DNA of 16,713 bases from Planctomycetota bacterium (GCA_026692885.1 JAPLNJ010000482.1:1-16713), one strand, 5' to 3'. Positions 1 to 6,835 are shown, counted from the first letter of the stretch. Numbers and translations are program-made. Notes: generated by a model from the letters alone, not told the origin.

Positions 1-29
1 ATTCACCGCCGCCGCAGGCGGCGGTGAAT
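1..29. repeat. Perfect 13-bp-stem triloop hairpin
   Basis: Positions 1-13 (ATTCACCGCCGCC) are the exact reverse complement of 17-29, with a 3-nt GCA loop. The window may begin inside a longer repeat. The form, a perfect stem with a 3-nt loop, matches the hairpins at 5341-5445, although the core sequence differs. It is probably an intergenic palindromic repeat or a terminator of a gene lying to the left; the gene is not in view, so the two cannot be told apart. Confidence 0.7.
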
Positions 30-87
30 GCGGCGAAGGGGACGGGATGTGGTTGCGGTACGCGGCCTTGGTTTTCAAACCTCTTTT

Positions 88-504
88 CCACTGGGGCAAG
101 CCCAGTGGGGATCGGAGGTTACGCTTAACCTCGTGCCATTCCGGGCAAGCCGCGTGGTGGCGAAGGATCAGGATTGCAGCGCCAATCTGGTTCTAAACAC
201 TCCTCCACGGAGGCCAGCTCCGCGGTGGGAGGACGGACGATCCATGACTGAAACCCGTACCTCAACGCTTAACCTCGTACCATTCGAGGCAAGCTCGGCG
301 GGGGCCTGACTCGTTCCAACACCATCGATTACGCCTCATTCCTAGCATCCAAGTGGCGCTGTCCAACTAAGTAAGCATAAACAATACCTCACCGATCACG
401 TTTGCCCCGCAAGATCAACTTTGGCGCGGCCTAGAGGGACGAGGCGGGGAAACAGTGACCGATTAGCCTGTCAATCTTCTTCACCCACAAGGCAAGCTCG
501 TGGG
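88..504. repeat. Cluster of small hairpins with a shared GCAAG/GCCAG five-base loop
   Basis: Short inverted repeats share a five-base loop but have different stems. At 88-108 an 8-bp perfect stem (CCACTGGG/CCCAGTGG) encloses GCAAG. At 205-225 an 8-bp stem with one A-C mismatch encloses GCCAG. At 285-297 a 4-bp stem (CGAG/CTCG) encloses GCAAG. At 484-504 an 8-bp stem with one A-C mismatch encloses GCAAG. A weaker 3-bp version lies at 142-152. A conserved loop with changing but compensating stems suggests a dispersed family of structured repeats rather than chance. No protein-coding function is supported here. Confidence 0.5.
121..294 (+). repeat. Pair of 30-bp near-identical direct repeats
   Basis: Positions 121-150 and 265-294 match at 27 of 30 bases. 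Both begin ACGCTTAACCTCGT and end GGCAAGC, and are 144 bp apart start to start. Each ends in one of the GCAAG-loop hairpins described for 88-504, so the repeat unit seems to include the hairpin. Direct spaced copies suggest duplication of a small intergenic element. Confidence 0.55.
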
Positions 505-582
505 GGTCGGGCGAGAACAAAACCGAACGGTGTCAACCTGTCATTTCACAATCTTTATGACGCAAACTGAATACCCTGAAGC

Positions 583-1044
583 ATGGCAGAGTGGGCGATC
601 TGGTTGGGATCGCACGAACGAGGAACGCACCCCGTGACGAACCAAGGCTACACGCTGACGCAACTGACGATTCCGAACCGGCTGTATGGCCGCGATCGAG
701 ATTTGACCACGCTGCTCGAAACCTTTGAGCGCATCGGCCGCGGTCAGGGCGAAATCCTGCTGGTAGCGGGGTCTTCCGGGGTGGGCAAGACGGCGCTGGT
801 ACAGGAGCTGCGGCGGCCGGTCCTGGCGCGGAACGGCTTCTTCATCCGGGGCAAGTTCGATCAATACCAACAAAGTATCCCCTATTTCGCCTTTCGACAG
901 GCGCTGACGGAACTCTGCCGGGAATTGCAGTCGGCGGATCAGCCACGACGCCAACGCTGGCAAGGCAAGATCCTCCAGGCCCTGGGCAACCTGGGGCAGT
1001 TGCTGGTAGATCTGCCCCGTCCGACCAAAGCGTCTTCTATCTGA
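583..1044 (+). pseudogene. Kinase remnant, piece 1: N-terminal part of the P-loop ATPase domain
   Basis: This 153-residue piece has the motif IPNRLYGRDRDL (about residues 30-41), which marks the start of the ATPase domain in these giant kinases, and a Walker A motif GSSGVGKT at residues 63-70. It continues through the typical GKFDQYQQSIPYFAF stretch, then leaves the family pattern after LGQLLVDL (about nt 1017) and stops at 1042-1044. Only about 80 residues follow the P-loop, so Walker B and the sensor motifs are missing and the piece should be unable to hydrolyse ATP. The ATG at 583 probably lies in the old linker between kinase and ATPase domains rather than being a true start. Confidence 0.7.
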
Positions 1045-1855
1045 TGCTTGGCAGCTCGATTCGGCACTGGTTCCAGCACCTCAAGTGCAGCACGCAGGAT
1101 TATACGGATGCCTGCGAAATCGGGTTGCGGTCGAGTAATCTGCAGTACGCCGCGTATGCCTTCGGACACAACATGTACTGCCGCTTCTACCAGGGTGCTC
1201 CGCTGGCGACTCTGATCCAGGAGTCGCAGCGTTCGCTGGACTTCAGCCGAACACGTCTTAATCAATGGGCTATCGATCTGTTGGAGGGCGGGCTGAGTAT
1301 CTTCCACGCCTTGTCGAGCGAGAGTCCTGCGTTGTCTGAGCCCGACGCCTGGTCGGAGGAGTATCTGCGGCGGGTCGAGGAGCATCACAATCTCCAAGTC
1401 ACCTGCATTTACAAAGTCCTCAAGACCTGCTCCTTGCTGGTGCTGGGCAGTTACGATCGCGCGTTGCAGCTGTCCGACGAAGCGGAATCGCTGATTTATA
1501 CCGTGGGAACTCAAGGGCTTTTGCCCTGGCCCGAACATGTCTTCGCACGTCTGCTGATTCTCACCGCACTGTACGCCAAGGCGGATGACGAGCGGCAAGC
1601 CCACTGGCGCCCGGAACTGGACCGGCTGCTGCACCGGCTGCGCATCTGGGCCGACAACTGCCCGGATAACTTCCAACATAAATACTGGCTGGCTGCTGCG
1701 GAACTGGCCCGGCTGGATGGCCGGCCGGTGGCCGCCATGCGGCTTTATGACCAGGCTGTGGAAGCCGCACAAGCCGGCGACTTTCTCCAGTGGGAGGGAC
1801 TGGCCAATGAACGGGCGTACGGCTTTTGGCTGGAACGCGGGAACGCGGGAACGCG
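1044..1855 (+). pseudogene. Kinase remnant, piece 2: helical TPR-like region
   Basis: The frame opened at ATG 1044 (overlapping the stop of piece 1) reads IRHWFQHL, then LRSSNLQYAAYAFGHNMYCR and LLEGGLSIFHAL. This is the all-helical region that follows the ATPase domain in this kinase family. The frame is already open upstream of 1044, so the ATG is probably an internal methionine. The family match ends at the repeat 1832-1855; beyond it this frame runs on to a stop at 2175-2177 as an unrelated Arg/Trp-rich translation. Deleting one 8-bp unit joins it seamlessly to piece 3. Confidence 0.7.
1832..1855 (+). repeat. Three tandem copies of an 8-bp unit causing a frameshift
   Basis: GGAACGCG occurs three times in a row (1832-1839, 1840-1847, 1848-1855). 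With three copies the helical region leaves its frame. With two copies it reads F-W-L-E-R-G-N-A-R-L-A-Q-V-Y-W-Q-Q-A-Y, which continues the family pattern without a gap. An 8-bp gain is the expected product of slipped-strand mispairing. It could be a fixed lesion, a reversible on/off switch, or an assembly error. Confidence 0.85.
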
Positions 1856-2815
1856 CGTCTGGCGCAGGTTTACTGGCAGCAGGCTTATGTTTGTTATGAC
1901 CGCTGGGGTGCTGTGGCCAAGGTGCGCTCGCTGGAAACGGACTACCGGGCGTATTTGGCGGACACGCTGGCCGGCGGTGATCGATCCGGCCCACCGGTGG
2001 AGCCCCGGGAACAGGAGTTCAGGTCTGCCCTGCTGGAGAAACAGCTCAACCAACTTCGCAATTATGCCTCCCAAATGCAGCAAGCCAAACTGCGCATGGA
2101 GGCCGCCACTCAGGCCCAGGAGCTGGCCCATGCCACGGAACGGCTGCGCGTGGAGATTGGCGAGCGGAAGCGGATAGAAGAGTCGCTGCAAGACGCGAAC
2201 ACGGCGCTGCTGCAGGTGGTGTCCCAACGCGAGGCGATGCTGGAGAATTTGCAGCTGCATCAGACCGAACTGCAGATGCAGAACGAGGAACTGTGCACTG
2301 CACAGTTGGCCCTGGACACCGTGCGGGCACGCTACTTCGACCTCTATGACCTGGCGCCGGTGGGCTATTGTATCGTCAGCGAACAGGGGCTAATCCAGGA
2401 TGTCAACCTGACTGCCGCAGACCTGCTGGGGGTGGTCAAGGGCGACATGGTCAAGCAGCCTTTGTCCCGGTTCATCCTGCCTGAGGACCAGGACATTCAC
2501 TACCTGAACCGCAAGCAACTCCTGAAAACGGGAACGCCGCAGGCCTACGAATTACGGTTGGTGAAACAGGACGGCACGGCGTTCTGGACGCGTCTGGAAG
2601 CCACCGTTACGCAGGAGGAAGGTGGCCAGCTTGTGTCGCGCATCGTGCTGAGCGACATCACCGAGCGCAGGCGGGTGGAGGCGGAGCTGAGGGAAAGCGT
2701 GGCCAGCCAACGCGAGCAAGCGGTGTTGCTGGAAAGCGAGAAGAAATACAGTACCGAGAGCAAACAGACGGAGCAAAAGCTGCGGGAGGCCAATTGCCAA
2801 CTGGCAGCCGCTGTG
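1856..2815 (+). pseudogene. Kinase remnant, piece 3: coiled coil and PAS domain
   Basis: After the 8-bp repeat this frame continues the helical region (ARLAQVYWQQAYVCYDRWGA, then VRSLETDYRAYLADTL). A long Glu/Gln-rich coiled coil follows (about nt 2010-2310), then a PAS domain (about nt 2320-2680) with LYDLAPVGYCIVSEQG, a central DLLG, and the terminal SDITERRR that usually ends PAS/PAC units. A second coiled coil leads toward the kinase core. The family match is lost after ANCQLAAAVT near 2815. The frame stays open to 2887 as a meaningless Arg/Pro-rich tail. Confidence 0.7.
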
Positions 2816-3861
2816 ACCCTCGCCAGGAGCTGGCCGTGCAGGCCGAGGCGGCCAACGAAGCCAAGGGCCGCTTCCTGGCCGCCATGAGCCACGAGATTCG
2901 CACGCCGTTGAACGCTGTGCTCGGATTTGCCCAATTGCTGCAGCGCGATCCGAAACTCGCGCTCGATCACCAACAGTGGGTGGCGACGATCAACCGCAAC
3001 GGGCAGCACCTGCTGACCCTGCTCAACGAGATTCTGGAGCTCTCGAAAATCCAGGCCGGCAAGCAGCCCCTGGTGTTGACCGCCTTCGACCTGCCGGCCC
3101 TGCTGCGCGATCTGGCGACGATGTTCCGCCCGCAGGCCGACGCCAAGCAACTGACCCTGCGTCTGGATGGGCTGGACGACGTGGAGCCGTACCTTGTCGC
3201 CGATGCCGGGAAACTGCGGCAGATCCTCATCAATTTGCTCGGCAATGCCATCAAGTTCACGGCCACCGGCGAGGTTTGGGTGCGCGCCTCGGCCGCACCG
3301 CTGGAGAATATAGCGGGTGGGACGGCAGGCTGGTGTCTGGTGGTCCTGGTCGGAGATAGCGGCCCGGGCATTAGGGCGGAAGACCTCAGCCGGCTGTTCG
3401 CGGCCTTTGAGCAAGCTACGGCAGGCCGCCACAGTCGTTCCGGTATCGGTTTGGGACTGGCCATTAGCCGCCAGTTGGCGCAGCTGATGGGTGGCGACCT
3501 GACTGTCACCAGTGAAGTCGGCCAGGGCAGTGTCTTCCGGATGGAGGTCCATGCTCAGTCGGCGACTGAGTCGATGGTGGCGACCCAGCTCGAAGGGTCC
3601 CAGGTCCCGTCGGGGCTGGACGATGTTCAAGCCTCGGTGGAACAACCGGACCGGGCGACCGCCGCAGAGTCGTCAGCCCTGACCCGGGAGCGGCTGAACA
3701 GTCTTCCCGCAGAGCTTCGTGCACAACTCCATACGGCTGCCCTGTGTGGCCGCCAGGAGCAACTGCGTCAGACGCTGCAGCAGGTCGCCGATCCGGAGCT
3801 GCGCCGGCAGTTGCTGAACCTGGTCGCGAAACTTGACTATGAGCCATTCCTGCAACTATAA
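2816..3861 (+). pseudogene. Kinase remnant, piece 4: HisKA and HATPase_c histidine kinase core
   Basis: The transmitter core is complete: H-box MSHEIRTPLN with the phospho-accepting His at nt 2890-2892, N-box LINLLGNAIKF (Asn at 3244), G1 DSGPGI (from 3355), an F-box-like LFAAFEQA, and G2 GIGLGLA (from 3442). Only a TTG at 2794 and an ATG inside the H-box (2884) could start it alone, and neither has a convincing ribosome site. The tail LNSLPAELRAQLHTAAL to YEPFLQL resembles the segment after the receiver domain in hybrid kinases, but no receiver is present. All catalytic boxes are intact, so loss may be recent, or a shortened protein could still be made. Confidence 0.75.
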
Positions 3862-3930
3862 CCCAGTCGGTTTTTCGCGGCTCGACTGAACCCTTGGAAC
3901 ATGGACACTGAAATTGTGCAGGTTCTTCTC

Positions 3931-4200
3931 GCCCCAAAGGGGCAGCCACAAATCAGCCCAGGGCACAGCGTCGCGGCGACAGCCGCAGAGCGACGCCCTG
4001 GGTACGGGTTCGAAGCAACCTGGTAGCCCTGAAAGGGCGAAACAAGGCGGTTCCTCTCACTCGCATCGTCAGACGTGACCAAGGCTTGTTTCGCCCCTTC
4101 AGGGCTAGTGTTCTCTATTCTCTCCTAACCCAGGGCGGCGCTACGCGGCGAACGCCGCTCCGCTCTGCCCTGGGCTGATTTGTTAATGCCCCGTTGGGGC
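3931..4200. repeat. Large imperfect inverted repeat with three hairpins in each arm
   Basis: Arms at 3931-4046 and 4085-4200 are imperfect reverse complements. Two blocks are strong: 3948-3965 with 4166-4183 (18 of 18), and 4024-4046 with 4085-4107 (22 of 23). Each arm itself contains three short hairpins: GCCCC-nnn-GGGGC at the outer end (3931-3943, 4188-4200), a CCCAGGGC/GCCCTGGG pair in the middle, and AGCCCTGAA(A/G)GGGC at the inner end. The middle parts between CCCAGGG and CCCTGGG diverge. It fills most of the 589-base gap between the kinase remnant and folD; in 4201-4450 I see nothing beyond the folD ribosome site. No transposase is present. It is perhaps two head-to-head copies of one intergenic repeat. 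Confidence 0.75.
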
Positions 4201-4450
4201 GGAGGAGTTGTGTCTAGGGATCCCCACTTGCTTTCGGTCCCTCGCGAACCGCTGTGCAATGGGTCCGGCCTGGCTCCTCAGCCGAATTCTCCCGCGCGCT
4301 CCGAGCCAAGAATGATAGCCCCTGGCAGATGCACCGTTGCAACATAGACCAAATTGCGGAAAATGGGGTTAAACGAAGACCCACAAATGCGACATGCCAG
4401 TGATCAATCAACGCCAGGTGCCATCCTCAACCCCATAAGGAACTGCTGCT

Positions 4451-5332
4451 GTGCCCGCAAACCTCTTGGACGGCAAAGCGATCGCGAATCAAATTCAAGC
4501 GGAATTGACTCACCAGGTGGCTGCGTTCGTCGCCCGGACGAAGATCAAGCCGTGTCTGGCGGCGGTGCTGGTCGGAGCTGACCCCGCGAGCCAAGTCTAC
4601 GTGCGGAACAAGAGCCGGGGTTGTGAACGGCTGGGGATGGATAGCCGCCTGCACCGCTTGCCGGCGGACACGCCCGAAGACGAGTTACTGGCCCTCATCG
4701 CTCAGCTCAATACCGACCCGCTGGTCCACGGGATTCTGGTGCAACTGCCGCTGCCGCGTCACATTCACGAGCCGCGGATCCTGGACGCGATTCATCCGCT
4801 GAAAGATGTCGACGCGTTTCATCCGGAAAACGTCGGGCTGCTTTCCCAGGGGCGCCCCCGATACTTGCCTTGCACGCCCCACGGTATTCAACAACTGCTG
4901 CACCGGAGTGGCCTGGAAGCCCGGGGGAAACATGCCGTCATCGTGGGCCGCAGCGATATCGTGGGCAAGCCGATGGCCCTGATCCTGATGAACCGAAATG
5001 CCACGACCGGTCCCACCGGAGCCAATGCGACCGTGACGGTTTGCCACAGCCTGACCCCCGACTTGCCCGCCATCACTCGCCAGGCCGACATCCTGATCGC
5101 AGCCATCGGCCGCGCCCGGTTTATCACGGCGGACATGGTCAAGCCGGGGGCGGTAGTTATTGATGTAGGCATCAACCGGACCGAGCAAGGCTTGGTGGGT
5201 GACGTCGATTTCGATCACGTCCAAGAAGTGGCGGGGGCCATTACTCCCGTGCCGGGAGGCGTGGGACCGCTGACGGTCACCATGCTGCTGTACAACACGC
5301 TGGCCGCGGCAAGAACGCAGGCCGGGGAATGA
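4451..5332 (+). CDS. folD: Bifunctional methylenetetrahydrofolate dehydrogenase / methenyltetrahydrofolate cyclohydrolase
   Basis: FolD interconverts 5,10-methylene-, 5,10-methenyl- and 10-formyl-tetrahydrofolate in the cytoplasm with NADP, supplying one-carbon units for purines and formyl-Met. The 293-residue protein matches the family length and positions: Tyr50 and Lys54 in YVRNK, Gln98 in ILVQLPLP, Asp121 in KDVDAFHP, PCTPHG near 140, the Rossmann segment VIVGRSDIVGKPMAL near 163-177, and the C-terminal PVPGGVGPLTVTML. The GTG start at 4451 is chosen because AAGGA lies about 9 nt upstream and MPANLLDGKAIA fits the family N-terminus. An insertion near residues 182-191 (RNATTGPTG), just before NATVTVCHS, is longer than in E. 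coli FolD. It stands alone, facing a sigma factor gene on the other strand. Confidence 0.97.
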   Translation: MPANLLDGKAIANQIQAELTHQVAAFVARTKIKPCLAAVLVGADPASQVYVRNKSRGCERLGMDSRLHRLPADTPEDELLALIAQLNTDPLVHGILVQLPLPRHIHEPRILDAIHPLKDVDAFHPENVGLLSQGRPRYLPCTPHGIQQLLHRSGLEARGKHAVIVGRSDIVGKPMALILMNRNATTGPTGANATVTVCHSLTPDLPAITRQADILIAAIGRARFITADMVKPGAVVIDVGINRTEQGLVGDVDFDHVQEVAGAITPVPGGVGPLTVTMLLYNTLAAARTQAGE

Positions 5333-5340
5333 CGAGCTCT

Positions 5341-5474
5341 GGTTACGAGGCTCTGCCTCGTAACCCACTGGACGCGAGGCTCCGCCTCGCAAGCAGGCCG
5401 GCGGAGCCGGCAAGGCAGTGCGTTCCCAGGCAGAGCCTGGGAACGAGGGTTCTACAGCCGCCGGTGGGCCCACC
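5341..5474. repeat. Cluster of five palindromes between convergent genes
   Basis: There are four perfect triloop hairpins: 5341-5365 (11-bp stem, TCT loop), 5374-5390 (7-bp stem, TCC loop), 5397-5411 (6-bp stem, GGA loop) and 5421-5445 (11-bp stem, AGA loop). The last piece is the 12-bp perfect palindrome GGTGGGCCCACC at 5463-5474. The first two share the core GGCTCYGCC and the next two share its reverse complement GGCRGAGCC, so one core appears twice in each orientation. Lying between the stops of folD and the sigma factor gene, the hairpins could also end transcription from both sides, but there is no U-run typical of intrinsic terminators. Confidence 0.8.
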
Positions 5475-5495
5475 CTACGTTGAGACAACCGCCCG

Positions 5496-6068
5496 CTATG
5501 CCGGATGGTCGGCGACGGTTCGGCGCAATTTGGCGCGGGCCCGGCTGAGCGTGGGACCGATGCTGTTTTCGGCCATGCCGACCGCGGAGCTGATCTCGCG
5601 GTAGGTCTTGCCTTCCAGGTGGTACATGCGCACCACATCGGCCTCTGGAGTGGTCAATCCCAACAGGAGCCGTTCCACTTCCTCTCGGTTACTGATACGT
5701 TCTTCGGCCGACGCGTTCGCGTCGGTTGCCACCGCTTCGGCAGACTCCTGGAGCCCTGCCGCGGCCTTGTGTTTGGGCAACTCCCGCACCACCACGCGCC
5801 GCGCGACCACGGTCAGGTAGGTGGCCAGACTGCTCTCGCCGCGGAATCGGCGGAGCAACGCCATGTCGTCGCTGACGACGGCAAGGAAGAAGTCGGCTGC
5901 CAGATCCTCTTCGTCCTGCGGGGTGAGACGCAGGGAACGCGTCTTGGCCGTGTGTCGGATGACGTGTAGCACCAAGCCCAGAAAACGTTCGACGAAGTCG
6001 TCCCAAGCCCGCGGCTTGTGGGTCAGACACCGCTGCAGCAACTTCCGGTCAATGTCCGACAGTGCCAC
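5496..6068 (-). CDS. ECF-like sigma-70 family RNA polymerase sigma factor
   Basis: This 190-residue protein has the two-domain layout of an extracytoplasmic-function sigma factor. Region 2 (about residues 18-95) contains WDDFVERFLGLV, DEEDLAADFFLAVV and RRFRGESSLATYLTVVARR, for core binding and -10 recognition. Region 4 (about 130-185) contains LLLGLTTPEADVVRMYHLEG and the helix-turn-helix YREISSAVGMAENSIGPTLS, for -35 recognition. The linker is rich in Ala and Glu. The start is a GTG (complement of 6066-6068) with GAGGAA about 8 nt upstream. No anti-sigma factor or kinase gene is next to it, so how it is controlled is not visible. It is divergent from fdxA and convergent with folD. The target regulon cannot be read from the sequence. 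Confidence 0.9.
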   Translation of the reverse strand: MALSDIDRKLLQRCLTHKPRAWDDFVERFLGLVLHVIRHTAKTRSLRLTPQDEEDLAADFFLAVVSDDMALLRRFRGESSLATYLTVVARRVVVRELPKHKAAAGLQESAEAVATDANASAEERISNREEVERLLLGLTTPEADVVRMYHLEGKTYREISSAVGMAENSIGPTLSRARAKLRRTVADHPA

Positions 6069-6206
6069 TGCTCGAATTCCTCACAACGACCTACAACTCA
6101 CCGATAGCGTGACCGCGAGTTGGTCGATCACGAAAGCTCAACGCGCTTGATTCTATGTCGCCCGCGAAGGGGAGGCAAGCCGGACGCTGGTCTCGCGTCT
6201 CGACAC

Positions 6207-6235
6207 TTGACACCGTCGCGCGGCATCACTAACAT
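6207..6235 (+). promoter_or_regulatory. Sigma-70-type promoter for fdxA
   Basis: A consensus -35 hexamer TTGACA (6207-6212) is followed by a 17-nt spacer and a -10-like TAACAT (6230-6235, 4 of 6 to consensus). It lies in the divergent gap between the sigma factor gene and fdxA, pointing at fdxA. Transcription would start near 6242 and give a leader of about 110 nt. This is the best housekeeping-type promoter match I found in the window. Confidence 0.5.
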
Positions 6236-6351
6236 TCGTCAGATTCCCTGGATTAGTGCAGTGCAAATGGTTCGGCCGTAAGAGTTTATTCCAACGCTCT
6301 CGTCGAGGATTCCGTTTTTGTCGGTGGCTTACGAAAAGGAGAGTTATCCCT

Positions 6352-6630
6352 ATGGCCCACGTTGTCGCTCAACCCTGTTTCGCCTGCAAATACACGGACT
6401 GCGTCGTGGTTTGCCCGGTCGAGTGTTTCTACGAAGGCGAGCAGATGCTGTACATCCATCCGGAGGAATGTATCGACTGCGAAGCCTGTGTGCCCGAATG
6501 CCCCGTGGAAGCGATTTTCCATGAGGACAACCTGCCGGAGGAATGGAAGGAATTCAAGGCCCTGAACGCTGAAATGGCGTCCCAGTGCCCCGTCATCACC
6601 GAGAAGAAAGAGCCGCTCGTCGGCAAGTAG
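6352..6630 (+). CDS. fdxA: 7Fe ferredoxin ([3Fe-4S][4Fe-4S], Azotobacter FdI type)
   Basis: This is a 92-residue soluble electron carrier. Cysteines at 9, 12, 17, 21 and 25 ([17 protein letters not shown]) and at 40, 43, 46 and 50 ([11 protein letters not shown]) follow the arrangement of Azotobacter vinelandii ferredoxin I, shifted by one residue. By that model a [3Fe-4S] cluster is held by Cys9, Cys17 and Cys50, and a [4Fe-4S] cluster by Cys21, Cys40, Cys43 and Cys46. The C-terminal half ([18 protein letters not shown], then ITEKKEPL) also matches FdI, but the long FdI tail is shortened. The ATG at 6352 is chosen over an upstream in-frame start at 6256 because AAAAGGAG lies about 10 nt before it and MAHVV aligns with the family start. 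It appears monocistronic. A link to the hydrogenase about 5.5 kb away is possible but unsupported. Confidence 0.95.
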   Translation: MAHVVAQPCFACKYTDCVVVCPVECFYEGEQMLYIHPEECIDCEACVPECPVEAIFHEDNLPEEWKEFKALNAEMASQCPVITEKKEPLVGK

Positions 6631-6708
6631 TCGCCGGAAGGCAGGTCGGAGTCTGCGGCTTGTGCGGCAGCCAGGCGTCCGCGGCGATGTATGGCTGGCA
6701 ACAATGAG

Positions 6709-6786
6709 GGTGGCTGGTGGCTGAGCCTAAGCGAAGCACCAGTCCACCGTTGCTGGGGCTTCGCTCAGGCTCAGCCACCAGCCACC
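6709..6786. repeat. 29-bp inverted repeat between fdxA and the metallopeptidase gene
   Basis: Positions 6709-6737 and 6758-6786 are reverse complements at 28 of 29 bases, separated by 20 nt. The arm begins GGTGGCTGGTGGCTGAGCC and has an internal GGTGGCT doubling. It starts about 80 nt after the fdxA stop and could form a strong hairpin in the transcript, but it lacks the U-run of an intrinsic terminator. It is unrelated in sequence to the other repeats in the window. Confidence 0.75.
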
Positions 6787-6835
6787 GTGCTGCTAGCATT
6801 TCGCAAGGTTGCGATCAAGGCCAGGAAACTGGAAC

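Larger units (their letters stand above)
1..582. other. Non-coding, repeat-rich region without a recognisable gene
   Basis: No convincing gene was seen on either strand. The one open frame on the plus strand (28-309) runs straight through the hairpins and direct repeats, and its translation resembles no family I know. The area is best read as accumulated repeats beside a decaying gene. No promoter of good quality was found ahead of the kinase remnant at 583. Confidence 0.5.
583..3861 (+). pseudogene. Decayed multidomain AAA-ATPase/PAS/histidine kinase
   Basis: Four consecutive pieces in three frames read together as one large sensor kinase of the type found in planctomycetes and cyanobacteria, often preceded by a Ser/Thr kinase domain. 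The order is P-loop ATPase start, helical TPR-like region, coiled coil, PAS, HisKA, HATPase_c, and a short C-terminal tail. The Ser/Thr kinase part is absent upstream: the frame is closed by a stop at 568-570. Several hundred residues, including Walker B, appear deleted near 1014-1040. Two frameshifts follow, at the 8-bp repeat 1832-1855 and near 2808-2822. No receiver domain is present, although the tail after HATPase_c (about 3680-3861) resembles the segment that usually follows one. Several independent lesions favour a pseudogene over sequencing error, but each frameshift alone could be an assembly error. Confidence 0.8.

Noticed and set aside
28..309. Open frame of 93 codons on the plus strand
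   Set aside because: It runs through hairpins and direct repeats, its translation matches no family I know, and it has no ribosome site.
939..1994. Long minus-strand open frame of 351 codons
   Set aside because: It is antisense to the kinase remnant, whose family motifs are clear on the plus strand; its translation is His/Pro/Gln-rich without domains.
2545..3645. Long minus-strand open frame of 366 codons
   Set aside because: It is antisense to the PAS and histidine kinase core and has no recognisable motif; a GC-rich shadow frame.
3862..3890. Intrinsic terminator after the kinase remnant
   Set aside because: Only a CAGTCG/CGACTG stem of 6 bp with a 13-nt loop is present, with no U-run behind it.
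4000..4025. GGTTCGAA-like sequence suggesting a tRNA T-arm
   Set aside because: No acceptor, D or anticodon arms can be built around it; it lies in the inverted repeat.
5341..5474. Possible CRISPR array in the hairpin cluster
   Set aside because: The units are palindromes of different length and stem sequence without regular spacers, and no cas gene is present.
6256..6351. Longer fdxA start at 6256
   Set aside because: It adds 32 Arg/Phe-rich residues absent from the family, and the strong AAAAGGAG favours 6352.
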